A DNA stretch of 64,000 bases, taken from NCBI RefSeq assembly GCF_009768975.1, contig NZ_CP035733.1, positions 1,240,001-1,304,000 of the forward strand. Direction: 5' to 3'. Of the stretch, positions 26,064 to 35,097 are shown piece by piece. Under the pieces are notes generated by a model, which had not been told where the DNA came from, did no database searches, and saw only the letters and a program-made list of their open reading frames with translations. This DNA comes from Sphingorhabdus lacus. Lineage in GTDB: Bacteria; Pseudomonadota; Alphaproteobacteria; Sphingomonadales; Sphingomonadaceae. The stretch's first letter is position 1. Each line of letters begins with the position of its first letter. The translations under genes and the position numbers were made by a program.

Positions 26064-26782
26064 GCGCGCCGCCCATTATCATCCTCGTCCGCCCGCAACT
26101 GGGCGAGAATATCGGCAAGGCTGCGCGTGCCATGCTCAACTTCGGGCTCACTGAAATGCGGCTTGTGGCGCCGCGCGACGGCTGGCCAAACCCTTCCGCC
26201 GGACCGGCCGCTTCGGGCGCCGACATCGTGCTCGCCAATGCGCAGGTTTACGATTCAGTTGCCGATGCTACCGCCGACATCAGCCATATATACGCCACCA
26301 CAGTCCGCAAACGCGGTGTGACCAAGCCTGTTATCACGCCCGAAGCGGCAGCACGCGAAGTGCTCGGCAATGCGGGCCGCAGCGCGATCCTGTTCGGCGC
26401 AGAGCGGTCAGGCCTCGAAAGCGACGAGGTCACCGTAGCCCGCGCGATCATCACAGTCCCAATCAATCCTGAATTCGGTTCGCTCAATCTGGCGCAGGCG
26501 GTGATCCTGTGCGCTTATGAATGGTCGAAGACGCAAGATCTTGCGAGTCCGCCCAAAACCGATCTGGACCCGCCCGCGTCGCAATTCGAACTCGATGGCC
26601 TGATCCAGCAACTGGACGATATGCTCGATCCGCTTGGCTATTTCCGCCCGGAAGATCGCGCGCCTGTTACGCGCCGGACTTTGCGGAACTTGTTGACCAA
26701 ACCGGCATGGAACGCCCTGGAAGTCCGGACATTGCGTGGCGTTTTGACAACATTGTCGCGAAATCGACGAACGGAGAAATAG
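26060..26782 (+). CDS. trmJ: tRNA (Cm32/Um32) methyltransferase
   Basis: SPOUT-class SAM enzyme that 2'-O-methylates position 32 of several tRNAs. N-terminal [19 protein letters not shown] and the knot motifs [10 protein letters not shown] and [13 protein letters not shown] are diagnostic. The 240-residue length matches. The C-terminal extension ([18 protein letters not shown]) is the usual TrmJ tail. ATGA overlap with nrdR. Confidence 0.93.
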   Translation: MSAPPIIILVRPQLGENIGKAARAMLNFGLTEMRLVAPRDGWPNPSAGPAASGADIVLANAQVYDSVADATADISHIYATTVRKRGVTKPVITPEAAAREVLGNAGRSAILFGAERSGLESDEVTVARAIITVPINPEFGSLNLAQAVILCAYEWSKTQDLASPPKTDLDPPASQFELDGLIQQLDDMLDPLGYFRPEDRAPVTRRTLRNLLTKPAWNALEVRTLRGVLTTLSRNRRTEK

Positions 26783-26847
26783 CCGCTTGGCGGTCGGGCA
26801 CCGCTTCGATAAGGTCATGGCTTAATCGATTACTGGAGACCCCCTAC

Positions 26848-27093
26848 ATGTTTACTTACGCACTTGTGTCCATCCTGCTGCTCGCCTCGGGCGCAAGCGA
26901 TGCCGCCCCTGCCGCAGACGGTCCGGCACCCACCGAAGTGGCGAAATCAAAGCCCAAGAAAATCTGCAAAAATGTCGACTTGACCGGCAGCCGCATCGGC
27001 AAACGCAAGTGCAAGACCAAGGAAGAGTGGGAACAGAGCGAAAGCGTCATGGAGCTCGGCCAGAAAGGCGCTCAGGGCAGCATCAGCCGCTAA
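26848..27093 (+). CDS. Small exported basic protein, unknown
   Basis: 81 residues with a TGGAG ribosome site. MFTYALVSILLLASGASDA is a signal peptide. The mature part is Pro/Ala-rich, then KSKPKKICKNVDLTGSRIGKRKCKTKEEWEQ, with two Cys 18 apart that could form a disulfide. Proteins with the pattern C-(x)n-TGSRIG/PR-x-C-(K)TKEEW occur widely in sphingomonads as exported proteins of unknown role. Independent of trmJ (66-base gap). Confidence 0.75.
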   Translation: MFTYALVSILLLASGASDAAPAADGPAPTEVAKSKPKKICKNVDLTGSRIGKRKCKTKEEWEQSESVMELGQKGAQGSISR

Positions 27094-27110
27094 GCTACAT
27101 ATTATAAGGG

Positions 27111-27133
27111 ATGCCGGGTTAAACCCCCGGCAT
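27111..27133. terminator. Hairpin between convergent genes
   Basis: 8-bp stem ATGCCGGG / CCCGGCAT with a 7-base loop between the small exported protein gene and the chorismate mutase gene; the right arm touches the latter's stop codon. It lacks a long T run, so it is a possible, not proven, bidirectional terminator. Confidence 0.4.
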
Positions 27134-27450
27134 TACTTACGAATATTGTCCCAATGCTGGAATTCGTAAGCGATGGACGCTTCGACCAGCTGGTCCCAAA
27201 GCTGCTCAACAATATCGACCGGTATCGCGCTCGCCGCTGCTGCCGCCTTTACGTTGGCCAACACTTGCGCCTTGCGCGCTTCGTCACGGACAGCGGAGCG
27301 TTCGGTCTTGATACGTGCCGCCGCGTCCATATAGCCAAAGCGCCGGACAAGCAGCTCAACCAGAGCGCGGTCGACGGCGTCGACTCCGGCCCGGACTTCG
27401 GTCATGTTGCGGCAATTTTGCGGGTCTACGCTCGGTTCGATCTCGGACAT
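27133..27450 (-). CDS. Chorismate mutase (AroQ type)
   Basis: Converts chorismate to prephenate for tyrosine and phenylalanine synthesis. The 105 residues form the three-helix AroQ fold: MTEVRAGVDAVDRALVELLVRR in helix 1 with the conserved Arg, RIKTERSAVRDEARKAQVL in helix 2, and VEQLWDQLVEASIAYE in helix 3. No second catalytic domain is fused, so it is a stand-alone mutase. It reads divergently from rpsD with about 180 bases between starts. Confidence 0.88.
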   Translation of the reverse strand: MSEIEPSVDPQNCRNMTEVRAGVDAVDRALVELLVRRFGYMDAAARIKTERSAVRDEARKAQVLANVKAAAAASAIPVDIVEQLWDQLVEASIAYEFQHWDNIRK

Positions 27451-27629
27451 GGCCGCGCCTTAGAAAGCTGCGGCAATAAAGTCGAGCGTGATGTTGACAA
27501 TTGGGCTCTTTGCGGCCATAGGCCCGCCTTCGCAATTGACCCTGCATCCCGGTGAAGCAGGTGTCCGGCCCATCTAGCATGTGTCGCGCGGTACCGGGAA
27601 CATCGTTGTTAGCAAATTGGAGACTGTAA

Positions 27630-28244
27630 ATGTCGAAGCGTACAAGCTCGAAGTATAAACTTGACCGCCGGATGGGTGAAAATATCTGGGGTCGTCCTAA
27701 ATCACCTGTCAACAAGCGTGAATATGGCCCCGGCCAGCACGGTCAGCGCCGCAAGGGAAAGCTGTCCGATTATGGTATCCAGCTGCGCGCCAAGCAGAAG
27801 CTGAAGGGCTATTATGGCGACATCACTGAAAAGCAGTTCAAGCGCGCTTATCAGGAAGCCAACCGCATGAAGGGCGATACCTCGCAGAACCTGATTGGTC
27901 TGCTGGAGCGTCGTCTGGACATGATCGTATACCGCGCCAAGTTCGCACCGACGATCTTCGCCGCCCGCCAGCTCGTCAGCCACGGCCACATCCGTGTCAA
28001 CGGCGTGAAGTGCAACATCGCCAGCCGTCAGGTTGACGTAGGCAGCATCATCAGCCTCGGCAACAAGGCGAAGGAAATGGCACTGGTCATCGAAGCTCAA
28101 GGCCTCGCCGAGCGTGACATTCCGGAATATGTTGCTGTCGAAGGCAACGACAAGGTGACGTTCGCACGCGTACCGACGCTCGACGAAGTACCTTATCCTG
28201 TAAAGATGGAACCGAATCTGGTCGTCGAATTCTATTCGCGCTAA
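27630..28244 (+). CDS. rpsD: 30S ribosomal protein S4
   Basis: Primary 16S rRNA-binding protein that nucleates assembly of the 30S body. The 204-residue protein has the S4 N-terminal region ([21 protein letters not shown]) and the S4 RNA-binding domain from about residue 94 ([29 protein letters not shown]). The N-terminal zinc-binding Cys of some S4 proteins are absent. GGAG precedes the ATG. A strong terminator follows. Confidence 0.98.
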   Translation: MSKRTSSKYKLDRRMGENIWGRPKSPVNKREYGPGQHGQRRKGKLSDYGIQLRAKQKLKGYYGDITEKQFKRAYQEANRMKGDTSQNLIGLLERRLDMIVYRAKFAPTIFAARQLVSHGHIRVNGVKCNIASRQVDVGSIISLGNKAKEMALVIEAQGLAERDIPEYVAVEGNDKVTFARVPTLDEVPYPVKMEPNLVVEFYSR

Positions 28245-28267
28245 TTCTGGTTTTTAGCCAACAAAGG

Positions 28268-28297
28268 GGCGGTCCTTCGGGGCCGCCTTTTTTGTTT
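28268..28297 (+). terminator. Rho-independent terminator after rpsD
   Basis: GC-rich 8-bp stem GGCGGTCC / GGGCCGCC (one G-T pair) closed by a TTCG tetraloop and followed by six T, then GTTT. It lies 23 bases after the rpsD stop. This is the clearest intrinsic terminator in the window. Confidence 0.9.
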
Positions 28298-28355
28298 GGG
28301 GATATACGCTGCGTCTGGCAAAAGAGAAGCGAACGCGAAATCCAGGAGTTTTTTA

Positions 28356-30035
28356 ATGCGAATTCTGACGCTTGCGGTTGCATCCGCTTTAATGCTGTCC
28401 ACAGCCTGCAAACAGATGGACGACGAGGCGGTCAAGGCATCCGCATTACCTGAAGTATCGGTTCCGGAACTGTCCGAACAGACCATGAAGGACGTCGTGA
28501 AGGAATTGTCGCTCGACAGCTATGAAGGTCGTGCGCCGGGTTCGGTGGGTGAGGAAAAGACCGTTGCCTATCTGATCGACCGCTTCAAAAAAGCAGGGCT
28601 GGAGCCCGGGAACAACGGCAGTTGGACGCAGGATGTCCCTCTGGTCGAGATCACCGCGAAAAATGTGTCCGCCCTCAGCATCGCGGACAAGAGCGGCAAG
28701 GCCATGTCCTTTGCCTATGGCAGCGAATTTGTCGTCGGCAGCTATCGCGAAACGCCCAAGACCAAGATTGACCAGAGCGAAATGATATTCGTCGGCCATG
28801 GCATCGTCGCCCCGGAAAAGGGCTGGAACGATTATGAAGGCCTGGACGTCAAAGGCAAAACCGTAGTGATCATGGTCAACGACCCCGATTTCGATGCCGC
28901 CGATCTCACAGGCGACTTCGGCGGAAAGGCGATGACCTATTATGGCCGCTGGACCTATAAATTTGAGGAAGCCGCACGGCAGGGCGCCGCTGCCGCGCTC
29001 ATTATCCATGACGATGCGCCCGCCGCTTATGGCTGGAATGTCGTCAATTCGAGCTGGACCGGAACGCAGTTTCTGGCCCAGTCCAAAGACGCCGGTGCCA
29101 GCCAGACAGCCGCCAATGGCTGGATCCAGAAAGATGTCGCGAAGGAAATCTTCGCCGCCGCCGGACAGGATCTGGACAAGCAGATGGCGGCCGCAAAAAA
29201 GAAAGGCTTCAAGGCTGTGCCTTTGGGCCTGACGGCGTCGTTGAGCTTTGACAATGACATTGCGCGTAAGGCGAGCAAGAATGTTGTCGGCGTCCTGAAA
29301 GGCGCAAAACGGCCTGAAGAATATGTCCTCTACACCGCACATTGGGACCATCTGGGCCGCTGCACCGCGGCAGCCGATGGTGACGACATCTGCAACGGCG
29401 CCGTCGACAACGCGACCGGCACAGCTGCTCTCGTTGCGTTGGCTGAAGGCTTCAAGAAAGCTGGCGCACCGGACCGCAGCGTCGTGTTCCTTGCGGTCAC
29501 CGCAGAGGAATCAGGTCTGCTTGGTTCCAAATTTTATGCCGAAAACCCGGTCTTTCCGCTGAGCCAGACCGTCGGCGGCGTCAACATGGACGCCTTCTCC
29601 ATGGCAGGCCCTGCGAAGAATCTGACCGTCATTGGCAAAGGCAAATCGCAACTTGACGACTATCTGAACGCCGCCGCCAAGGCCGAGGGACGCACCCCCG
29701 AAATGGAGCCGACCCCCGAAAAAGGTTTCTATTACCGCTCGGACCATTTCAGCTTCGCCAAATTGGGTGTGCCGATGGTCTATTTTGAAGGCGGAGATGA
29801 TCTTGTCACTGGCGGCAAGGAAGCGGCCAAGGCGGCTGCCGAGGATTATGAGAAGAACCGTTACCACGCACCCGGCGACGAATATGACGAGGCATGGGAC
29901 TGGTCCGGTGTGATGGCCGATCTTCGCCTTTATTATCGCGTAGGCCGGATGCTGGCGATGACCGATGCCTGGCCCAATTGGAATGACGGCGACGAATTCC
30001 GCGCCATCCGTGACAAAAGCCGCGACGGGAAATAA
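28356..30035 (+). CDS. M28-family metallopeptidase lipoprotein
   Basis: 559 residues from the ATG at 28356, which has CAGGAG upstream. MRILTLAVASALMLSTAC is a lipoprotein signal (Cys18 acylated). A protease-associated (PA) insert lies around residues 130 to 270 (VGHGIVAPEKGWNDYEGLDVKGK). The M28 zinc site follows: TAHWDHLG, AVDNATGTAAL, the catalytic Glu pair in TAEESGLLGS, and YYRSDHFSFAK. Probably an extracytoplasmic aminopeptidase. The open frame upstream of 28356 overlaps the terminator and is not coding. Confidence 0.88.
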   Translation: MRILTLAVASALMLSTACKQMDDEAVKASALPEVSVPELSEQTMKDVVKELSLDSYEGRAPGSVGEEKTVAYLIDRFKKAGLEPGNNGSWTQDVPLVEITAKNVSALSIADKSGKAMSFAYGSEFVVGSYRETPKTKIDQSEMIFVGHGIVAPEKGWNDYEGLDVKGKTVVIMVNDPDFDAADLTGDFGGKAMTYYGRWTYKFEEAARQGAAAALIIHDDAPAAYGWNVVNSSWTGTQFLAQSKDAGASQTAANGWIQKDVAKEIFAAAGQDLDKQMAAAKKKGFKAVPLGLTASLSFDNDIARKASKNVVGVLKGAKRPEEYVLYTAHWDHLGRCTAAADGDDICNGAVDNATGTAALVALAEGFKKAGAPDRSVVFLAVTAEESGLLGSKFYAENPVFPLSQTVGGVNMDAFSMAGPAKNLTVIGKGKSQLDDYLNAAAKAEGRTPEMEPTPEKGFYYRSDHFSFAKLGVPMVYFEGGDDLVTGGKEAAKAAAEDYEKNRYHAPGDEYDEAWDWSGVMADLRLYYRVGRMLAMTDAWPNWNDGDEFRAIRDKSRDGK

Positions 30036-30041
30036 AGTCCC

Positions 30042-31022
30042 ATGACGTTGAGAATGCCGGCCGAATGGGCACCGCATGAGCGTGTCTGGATAGGCTTCCC
30101 CAGCTTTTGGGGCCATTGGGAAGAACCCTTTGCTGCCGCCCAGAAGCAGATTGCGGCCTTTGCCAATGCCGTCCACGACGGCGGCAAGGGTGAGACGGTG
30201 TATCTGATCGCGGGCAATGCCGATGCGGCAAAAGTCGCCCGCGACCTCGCCGCGCCGGGCGTGATCGTTGAGGAACGCCATATCGGCGATGTGTGGCTAC
30301 GCGACACAGGCTGCATCATTGTCGGTGAAGGCAATGGACGGATCGCACGCGATTTCGGCTTTAACGGCTGGGGCAACCGGTTCAATTTTGATGGCGATCA
30401 GGATATCGGCAAGACGCTGGCGCAGGCGGCTGGCCTGACTGTAACGCCATGCGATTGGGTATTGGAAGGCGGCTCCATCGATGTCGATGGCGAAGGCCGC
30501 GCTGTGACTACGGTCGACTGCCTGCTGAACCCCAACCGCAACCCGGAACTGGGCAAGGCGCAAATCGAAGCACGTTTGCGCAGCGACCTTGGAATCGAAC
30601 AACTTCTATGGCTCGGCGATGGCCTCGCCAACGATCATACCGACGGGCATGTCGACAATCTCGCGCGTTTCGTGGGGCCGAACCATCTGGTAATCCCTGA
30701 AGCACGCGATGCGGACGACCCGAACAGCGACGTATACGTCGCCGCGCGCAAAGCGGCGGAGGACTTCGGGTGCCAAGTGACCCCCCTGCCTTCGGTCGGG
30801 CGGTTCGAACAATATGGGGAAACCGTCCCGGCCAGCTATATGAACTTCTATATCGGCAATAGCGTGGTGGTCGTTCCCACCTACGGCAGTCGCCATGATG
30901 ATGCGGCTCTGACAGAGTTGCAAAGCCTGTTCCCGGCCCATAGAATCGTGGGCCTACCCGCCGATGCCGTCCTCACAGGCGGCGGCAGCTTCCATTGTTC
31001 CAGCCAGCAGGTGCCAATTTAG
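30042..31022 (+). CDS. aguA: Agmatine deiminase
   Basis: Hydrolyses agmatine to N-carbamoylputrescine and ammonia, the first step of the ADI-like putrescine route. It belongs to the guanidino-group modifying (pentein) superfamily, 326 residues. MPAEWAPHERVWIGFP at the N-terminus, WLRDTG, NDHTDGHVDN and the terminal catalytic Cys in GGGSFHCSSQQ are all present. Lies 6 bases after the M28 gene. Confidence 0.93.
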   Translation: MTLRMPAEWAPHERVWIGFPSFWGHWEEPFAAAQKQIAAFANAVHDGGKGETVYLIAGNADAAKVARDLAAPGVIVEERHIGDVWLRDTGCIIVGEGNGRIARDFGFNGWGNRFNFDGDQDIGKTLAQAAGLTVTPCDWVLEGGSIDVDGEGRAVTTVDCLLNPNRNPELGKAQIEARLRSDLGIEQLLWLGDGLANDHTDGHVDNLARFVGPNHLVIPEARDADDPNSDVYVAARKAAEDFGCQVTPLPSVGRFEQYGETVPASYMNFYIGNSVVVVPTYGSRHDDAALTELQSLFPAHRIVGLPADAVLTGGGSFHCSSQQVPI

Positions 31023-31086
31023 CTGTATTGGCTTTTGATCCCTTTCGACCCATATACAACCGCAGTTAAACAGAGAGGAATCCCCC

Positions 31087-31950
31087 ATGAAAAAATCCCT
31101 TCTATTCGCACTCGCCGCAACCGCGCTGACTGTCCCATCCTATGCCGACGACCATAAGGGCATGAGTAAGGCCGAGCATGACAAGATGCACAAGGCGCAT
31201 CAGGAGCGTTTGGCGAAAATCTTGACCGACCCGTCGCGTGCTGAAGATTCCAAGCGCGACAAATACCGCCATCCGGCAGAAACATTCGACTTCTTCCGCC
31301 TTCACCCCGATCATGTGATCGGCGAATACGCCCCCGGTGGCGAATGGGTGTCGCGCATTTTGGGCCGTTACGTTGACGACAAGGGCAAATATGTCGGACT
31401 CTTCTTCGGCACCAAGACCCATTTCAGCGACACCGCAAAAGAAGGCATCAAGGCCGGGATTGCAAAATTCCCTGCTGATGTTGCCGCTGTTTCCGGTCGG
31501 CCAGCAACCGACTTCAGCGCCTTTTCCTTGAGCGAGATTCCTGATGGCGCGAAAGGCACATTCGACCGCATCATTGTCATGCGCATGCTGCACAATATGC
31601 AACGCTGGAACATTGCCGACGCCGAAATCAAGGCAATGCGCGACCTGCTTAAGGACGACGGCCTTCTCGGCATTGAACAGCACCGCGCCAAGGCCGACGC
31701 GCCTTATAGCTATGCCGATGGCAAGAACGGATATCTTCGTGAAGCCGACGTTATCAAGTTCATGGAAGTGAACGGCTTTGAACTGGTTGGGAAAAGCGAA
31801 ATCAACGCCAATCCCAAGGACGAAGCCAATTGGCCCGACGGCGTGTGGACCCTGCCCCCGCGCCTTGCCAAGGGTGAAACCGACAAGGCAAAATATGAAG
31901 CCATCGGCGAATCCGACCGTATGACGCTCTTGTTCAAAAAGCGGCCCTAA
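31087..31950 (+). CDS. Exported class I methyltransferase-like protein
   Basis: 287 residues with a signal peptide (MKKSLLFALAATALTVPSYA), so it works outside the cytoplasm, where SAM is not expected. The body resembles periplasmic class I methyltransferases: RHPAETFDFFRLHPDHVIGEYAPGGEW, then FDRIIVMRMLHNM and LKDDGLLGIEQHRAK. The glycine-rich SAM loop of normal enzymes is weak. GAGAGGAA gives a good ribosome site. It sits between aguA and aguB, so a link to polyamine metabolism is possible but not shown. Confidence 0.72.
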   Translation: MKKSLLFALAATALTVPSYADDHKGMSKAEHDKMHKAHQERLAKILTDPSRAEDSKRDKYRHPAETFDFFRLHPDHVIGEYAPGGEWVSRILGRYVDDKGKYVGLFFGTKTHFSDTAKEGIKAGIAKFPADVAAVSGRPATDFSAFSLSEIPDGAKGTFDRIIVMRMLHNMQRWNIADAEIKAMRDLLKDDGLLGIEQHRAKADAPYSYADGKNGYLREADVIKFMEVNGFELVGKSEINANPKDEANWPDGVWTLPPRLAKGETDKAKYEAIGESDRMTLLFKKRP

Positions 31951-31956
31951 CGTCCA

Positions 31957-32826
31957 ATGACTGCGCGCTCAATTACCGTTGCGGCCTTGCAACTCCCCCT
32001 TGCCGGGGATGAGGCGACAAATATCGAAGCCGTGTCCGACCTCGTAAGTCAGGCAGCGGGACATGGCGCGCAGATCATACTCCCGCCGGAGCTCTTCTCC
32101 GGCCCCTATTTCTGCAAGACGCAGGAAGAACACCACTTCGCCCTTGCCCGCCCGACGTTGGAACACCCGTCGGTCCAGGCGATGGCAAAACTTGCAAAGC
32201 AATTGGGCGTCGCCATCCCCACCAGCTTTTTCGAACGTGATGGCGCGCATTTTTACAACACGATGGCAATGATTGATGCCGAGGGCGAAATTCTCGGCAC
32301 CTATCGCAAAAGCCACATTCCCGACGGCCCCGGTTATCAGGAAAAATATTATTTCCGGCCCGGCAATAGCGGATTCAAGGTCTGGGACGTGTTCGGCACC
32401 CGCATCGGCGTAGGCATCTGTTGGGACCAGTGGTATCCCGAATGCGCGCGGGCAATGGCTCTGATGGGCGCGGAGATGCTGTTTTACCCCACCGCGATCG
32501 GGGCTGAGCCGCAGGACGCAACGCTCGACACGCGGCATATGTGGCGCCGCGCCATGGTCGGTCATGCGGTCAGCAATTGCATGCCGGTTATCGCCGCCAA
32601 CCGTGTCGGCAGTGAAGATGACCATGGCCATGGGCCGCAGAAATTCTACGGCACCAGCTTTATCGCAAACGAATGGGGCGATGTCGTTTCCGATCTCGAC
32701 GATACCGAAACCGGGATATTGATTGCCACATTCGATCTGGATCAAGCCCGCGCGCACCGTGCAAGCATGGGCTTTTTCCGTGATCGCCGACCGCAGCTTT
32801 ACGGCCGTTTGGTTGAGGATATCTAG
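31957..32826 (+). CDS. aguB: N-carbamoylputrescine amidase
   Basis: Nitrilase-superfamily enzyme that converts N-carbamoylputrescine to putrescine, CO2 and ammonia. The Glu-Lys-Cys triad is visible: Glu in PPELFSGPYF, Lys in TYRKSHIPDGPGY, Cys in GVGICWDQWYPE. The 289-residue length is standard. With aguA it completes the agmatine route; only the exported methyltransferase gene separates them. Confidence 0.94.
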   Translation: MTARSITVAALQLPLAGDEATNIEAVSDLVSQAAGHGAQIILPPELFSGPYFCKTQEEHHFALARPTLEHPSVQAMAKLAKQLGVAIPTSFFERDGAHFYNTMAMIDAEGEILGTYRKSHIPDGPGYQEKYYFRPGNSGFKVWDVFGTRIGVGICWDQWYPECARAMALMGAEMLFYPTAIGAEPQDATLDTRHMWRRAMVGHAVSNCMPVIAANRVGSEDDHGHGPQKFYGTSFIANEWGDVVSDLDDTETGILIATFDLDQARAHRASMGFFRDRRPQLYGRLVEDI

Positions 32827-32827
32827 T

Positions 32828-33334
32828 CTGACCTATCTCTACCTCATCGGCTTGGGATCGAACCAATCGCTCCCCTTGGTAGGCCGCCCGCACCAGATAC
32901 TAGATCAGGCCATTGCCGCGCTCGAAATGGACGACATAGACGTCTTCGCGCAGTCGGCAGTGATATCCAGCGCGCCTGTGGGCCCATCGCGGCGGCAATA
33001 TGCGAATGCCGCAGCCGTTCTGGCAACGACCCTCACCCCGCCTGCCCTTCTCCAGCGGCTGCAGGATATAGAGGCGCATTTCAGCCGGACACGCCGTGGC
33101 CAGCCGTGGCAGGCCCGGACGCTCGATCTCGACATTCTCCTCTGGTCTGAAGGCATATGGGCGGAGAGCCAGCCACATCTGTCGATACCCCATCCAGCGC
33201 TCCGCACCCGCAATTTTGTCCTCACGCCAGCCGCCATGATCGCACCTGACTGGCGCGACCCGGTCACCGGCCTGACAATTAGGCAGCTACAAACACGATT
33301 TAACCGTCCAAAGCGGCTTGACCCCGCACTCTAG
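32828..33334 (+). CDS. folK: HPPK, folate biosynthesis, probable CTG start
   Basis: Transfers pyrophosphate to 6-hydroxymethyl-dihydropterin in folate synthesis. Signatures are YLIGLGSNQ, TRRGQPWQARTLDLDILLW and IPHPALRTRNFVLTP. No ATG or GTG lies at the expected start. A CTG at 32828 begins one codon before TYLYLIGLGSN and has GAGGA 9 bases upstream, overlapping the aguB end; a TTG at 32813 is the other candidate, without a ribosome site. An ATG at 32723 would make an unlikely 100-base overlap with aguB. Confidence 0.87.
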   Translation: MTYLYLIGLGSNQSLPLVGRPHQILDQAIAALEMDDIDVFAQSAVISSAPVGPSRRQYANAAAVLATTLTPPALLQRLQDIEAHFSRTRRGQPWQARTLDLDILLWSEGIWAESQPHLSIPHPALRTRNFVLTPAAMIAPDWRDPVTGLTIRQLQTRFNRPKRLDPAL

Positions 33335-33383
33335 CGCCATTAGGGGGAGCGCTCTCGTTCAAACCGGCACCCCGGTTTTGGTC

Positions 33384-33459
33384 CGGGCCCTTAGCTCAGT
33401 CGGTAGAGCAACTGACTTTTAATCAGTAGGTCGCTGGTTCGAACCCAGCAGGGCTCACC
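33384..33459 (+). tRNA. tRNA-Lys(UUU)
   Basis: Complete 76-base tRNA. Acceptor stem GGGCCCT / AGGGCTC with one G-T pair, D arm TAGCTCAGTCGGTAGAGCA, anticodon stem ACTGA / TCAGT around loop CTTTTAA (anticodon TTT at 33417-33419), T arm GCTGGTTCGAACCCAGC, discriminator A, and an encoded CCA at 33457-33459. Its 3' end is a common integration site, and gene content changes to metal resistance immediately after it. Confidence 0.98.
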
Positions 33460-33754
33460 ATATTATTGTGGTATATTAGGTATTTAGTTGATTGGCTATC
33501 GGGAGACGCTCCCTTAAAGCCTGCTCTAGGTAACATTCTAGGTAACATTGGGAAGTAAAATACGCTCGAACGATAGGTGCGCTGGATTTCTCCAATCTCC
33601 CTTTCTTCGTCCTGATGAAGGTTAGACCAAGGCAGAATCACTCAGGTATCTGAATGCGAATCCCGGTCGTTGGCTCGGCTATGTGCCATTGGGGCTCAAT
33701 GAATTGCTGATTTCAACCTGGGCGTGCCGTCAGTATTCCTCCAATGACCCCGGA
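33460..33754. other. Gene-free junction between tRNA-Lys and the metal island
   Basis: About 295 bases, more AT-rich than the core genome near the tRNA. I see no convincing gene. It contains the perfect tandem repeat at 33526-33549. No integrase and no second copy of the tRNA 3' end is visible here or later in the window. It is probably scar sequence from the insertion event. Confidence 0.6.
33526..33549. repeat. Perfect tandem 12-bp repeat
   Basis: CTAGGTAACATT occurs twice back to back, about 70 bases after the tRNA-Lys end. Tandem short repeats near an attachment site can be recombinase arm sites, but this is only a suggestion. Confidence 0.7.
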
Positions 33755-35086
33755 TTAGCGCGGCCATTTATGATGCAGATCATCGATCATATAATCATGT
33801 GCGTGACTGGATTGGCCTGCGCGGTGAACACTATGATGAGGGTGATCATCTGGAAGTTCGGGATGTTCATGCTCTATCTCCTTTGGATCTCGCGTGGGCC
33901 ACAGCCAGAGGGCAGCTGCGACACCAGAAAGCGCGAGCCCTGCCAATGAGTAGAATGCTAACTGCTGGCCGAACCGCGCGCCGATCTGTCCAGCCAGCGG
34001 ATAGGCGATCAACCAACAAGCATGACTGAGTGCGAATTGCGCTGCGAAAACGGCGGGCCGATCTTCTGCGTGAGCTGAGCGTCGGAGTAACAGCCCTGAT
34101 GGCGTTAAGGGAGCCGCATAGGCCATACCCATTACGAACCAGCCTGCGAGCAGAAAGGGCCAAAATGCTACCGACATGCCTCCAGATGCAAGGCCCAGAG
34201 CAGCGAGCGCCGCTGTCAAGACGACCGCGCCGCCGAGCATCACAGTGCGGCCTTCGATCCGATCGAGCAGGCGCGGCAAGGCCAGCGCGGCTAGCATCGA
34301 GCCGCCGCCATAGGCCGCGAGCGACAGAGCCACTTCGCGTTGCCCTAAGCCGAACGTGTCACGTACGATCACGACGGTGTTGACGATGACCATCGCACTC
34401 GCCGCCGCGGCTGCGAGATTGACCGCGAGCAACCCGCGCAAGCGAGGGGTTTTGAGGTAGATACGCATCCCGCGTGTGGTGCGCGCGTAAATGCCGCCCT
34501 CGCGAGGTTTGGCGGGCGACCGTGGCAGCGTTACCGACAGCACCATTAGTGCCGAGCCGACAAAGCCGATTGCGGTGCCGCCGAATAGCCAGTGGAAGCT
34601 GATCACACTGAGCAACGCCGCTGCCAGCATAGGGCTGAGCAGGCTTTCGAGATCATAAGCGAGCCGAGAAAGCGACAGCGCGCGCGTATATTCCGCCTCG
34701 TCTGGAAGCACATCGGGGATGGTCGCCTGAAAAGTAGGGGTGAAGGCAGCAGAGGCGGATTGCAGTGCGAAGATCAGCACATAGACCTGCCATATTTGAT
34801 CAACGAAGGGCAGCAACAGGGCAACGCCGGCGCGGATCATATCCATTGTCACTAGAAACGCGCGGCGAGGCAGGCGATCGGCATAGGCACCGACGATGGG
34901 ACCGATACCGATATAGGCGATCATCTTGATTGCCAGGGCCGTGCCAAGGACTGCGCCTGCATCCGCACCCGCTATGTCATAGGCCAGCAGGCCCAGTGCG
35001 ACCGTCGCTAACCCGGTTCCGACAAGCGCGATCACCTGCGCAGCGAGCAGGTTCCGGTAGGTTCGATTGGCGAGCACTGTTAGCAT
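33755..35086 (-). CDS. MFS exporter with His-rich tail, NreB-like
   Basis: 443-residue major facilitator with about 12 membrane segments. The loop between segments 2 and 3 reads GAYADRLPRR, the usual MFS signature. The last 41 residues are cytoplasmic and carry ten His (EHEHPELPDDHPHH, then SSHAHD and LHHKW). NreB, a nickel-resistance exporter, has the same design, so nickel or another divalent metal is the likely substrate. It is the last gene of block A, 11 bases after the anchor-protein gene. Confidence 0.78.
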   Translation of the reverse strand: MLTVLANRTYRNLLAAQVIALVGTGLATVALGLLAYDIAGADAGAVLGTALAIKMIAYIGIGPIVGAYADRLPRRAFLVTMDMIRAGVALLLPFVDQIWQVYVLIFALQSASAAFTPTFQATIPDVLPDEAEYTRALSLSRLAYDLESLLSPMLAAALLSVISFHWLFGGTAIGFVGSALMVLSVTLPRSPAKPREGGIYARTTRGMRIYLKTPRLRGLLAVNLAAAAASAMVIVNTVVIVRDTFGLGQREVALSLAAYGGGSMLAALALPRLLDRIEGRTVMLGGAVVLTAALAALGLASGGMSVAFWPFLLAGWFVMGMAYAAPLTPSGLLLRRSAHAEDRPAVFAAQFALSHACWLIAYPLAGQIGARFGQQLAFYSLAGLALSGVAAALWLWPTRDPKEIEHEHPELPDDHPHHSVHRAGQSSHAHDYMIDDLHHKWPR

Positions 35087-35097
35087 TGTTTAGCCGT

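Noticed and set aside
33423-33641. 72-codon minus-strand frame ending inside tRNA-Lys
   Set aside because: Its C-terminus is translated tRNA (SPAGFEPATY), a common artefact; no integrase similarity could be seen.
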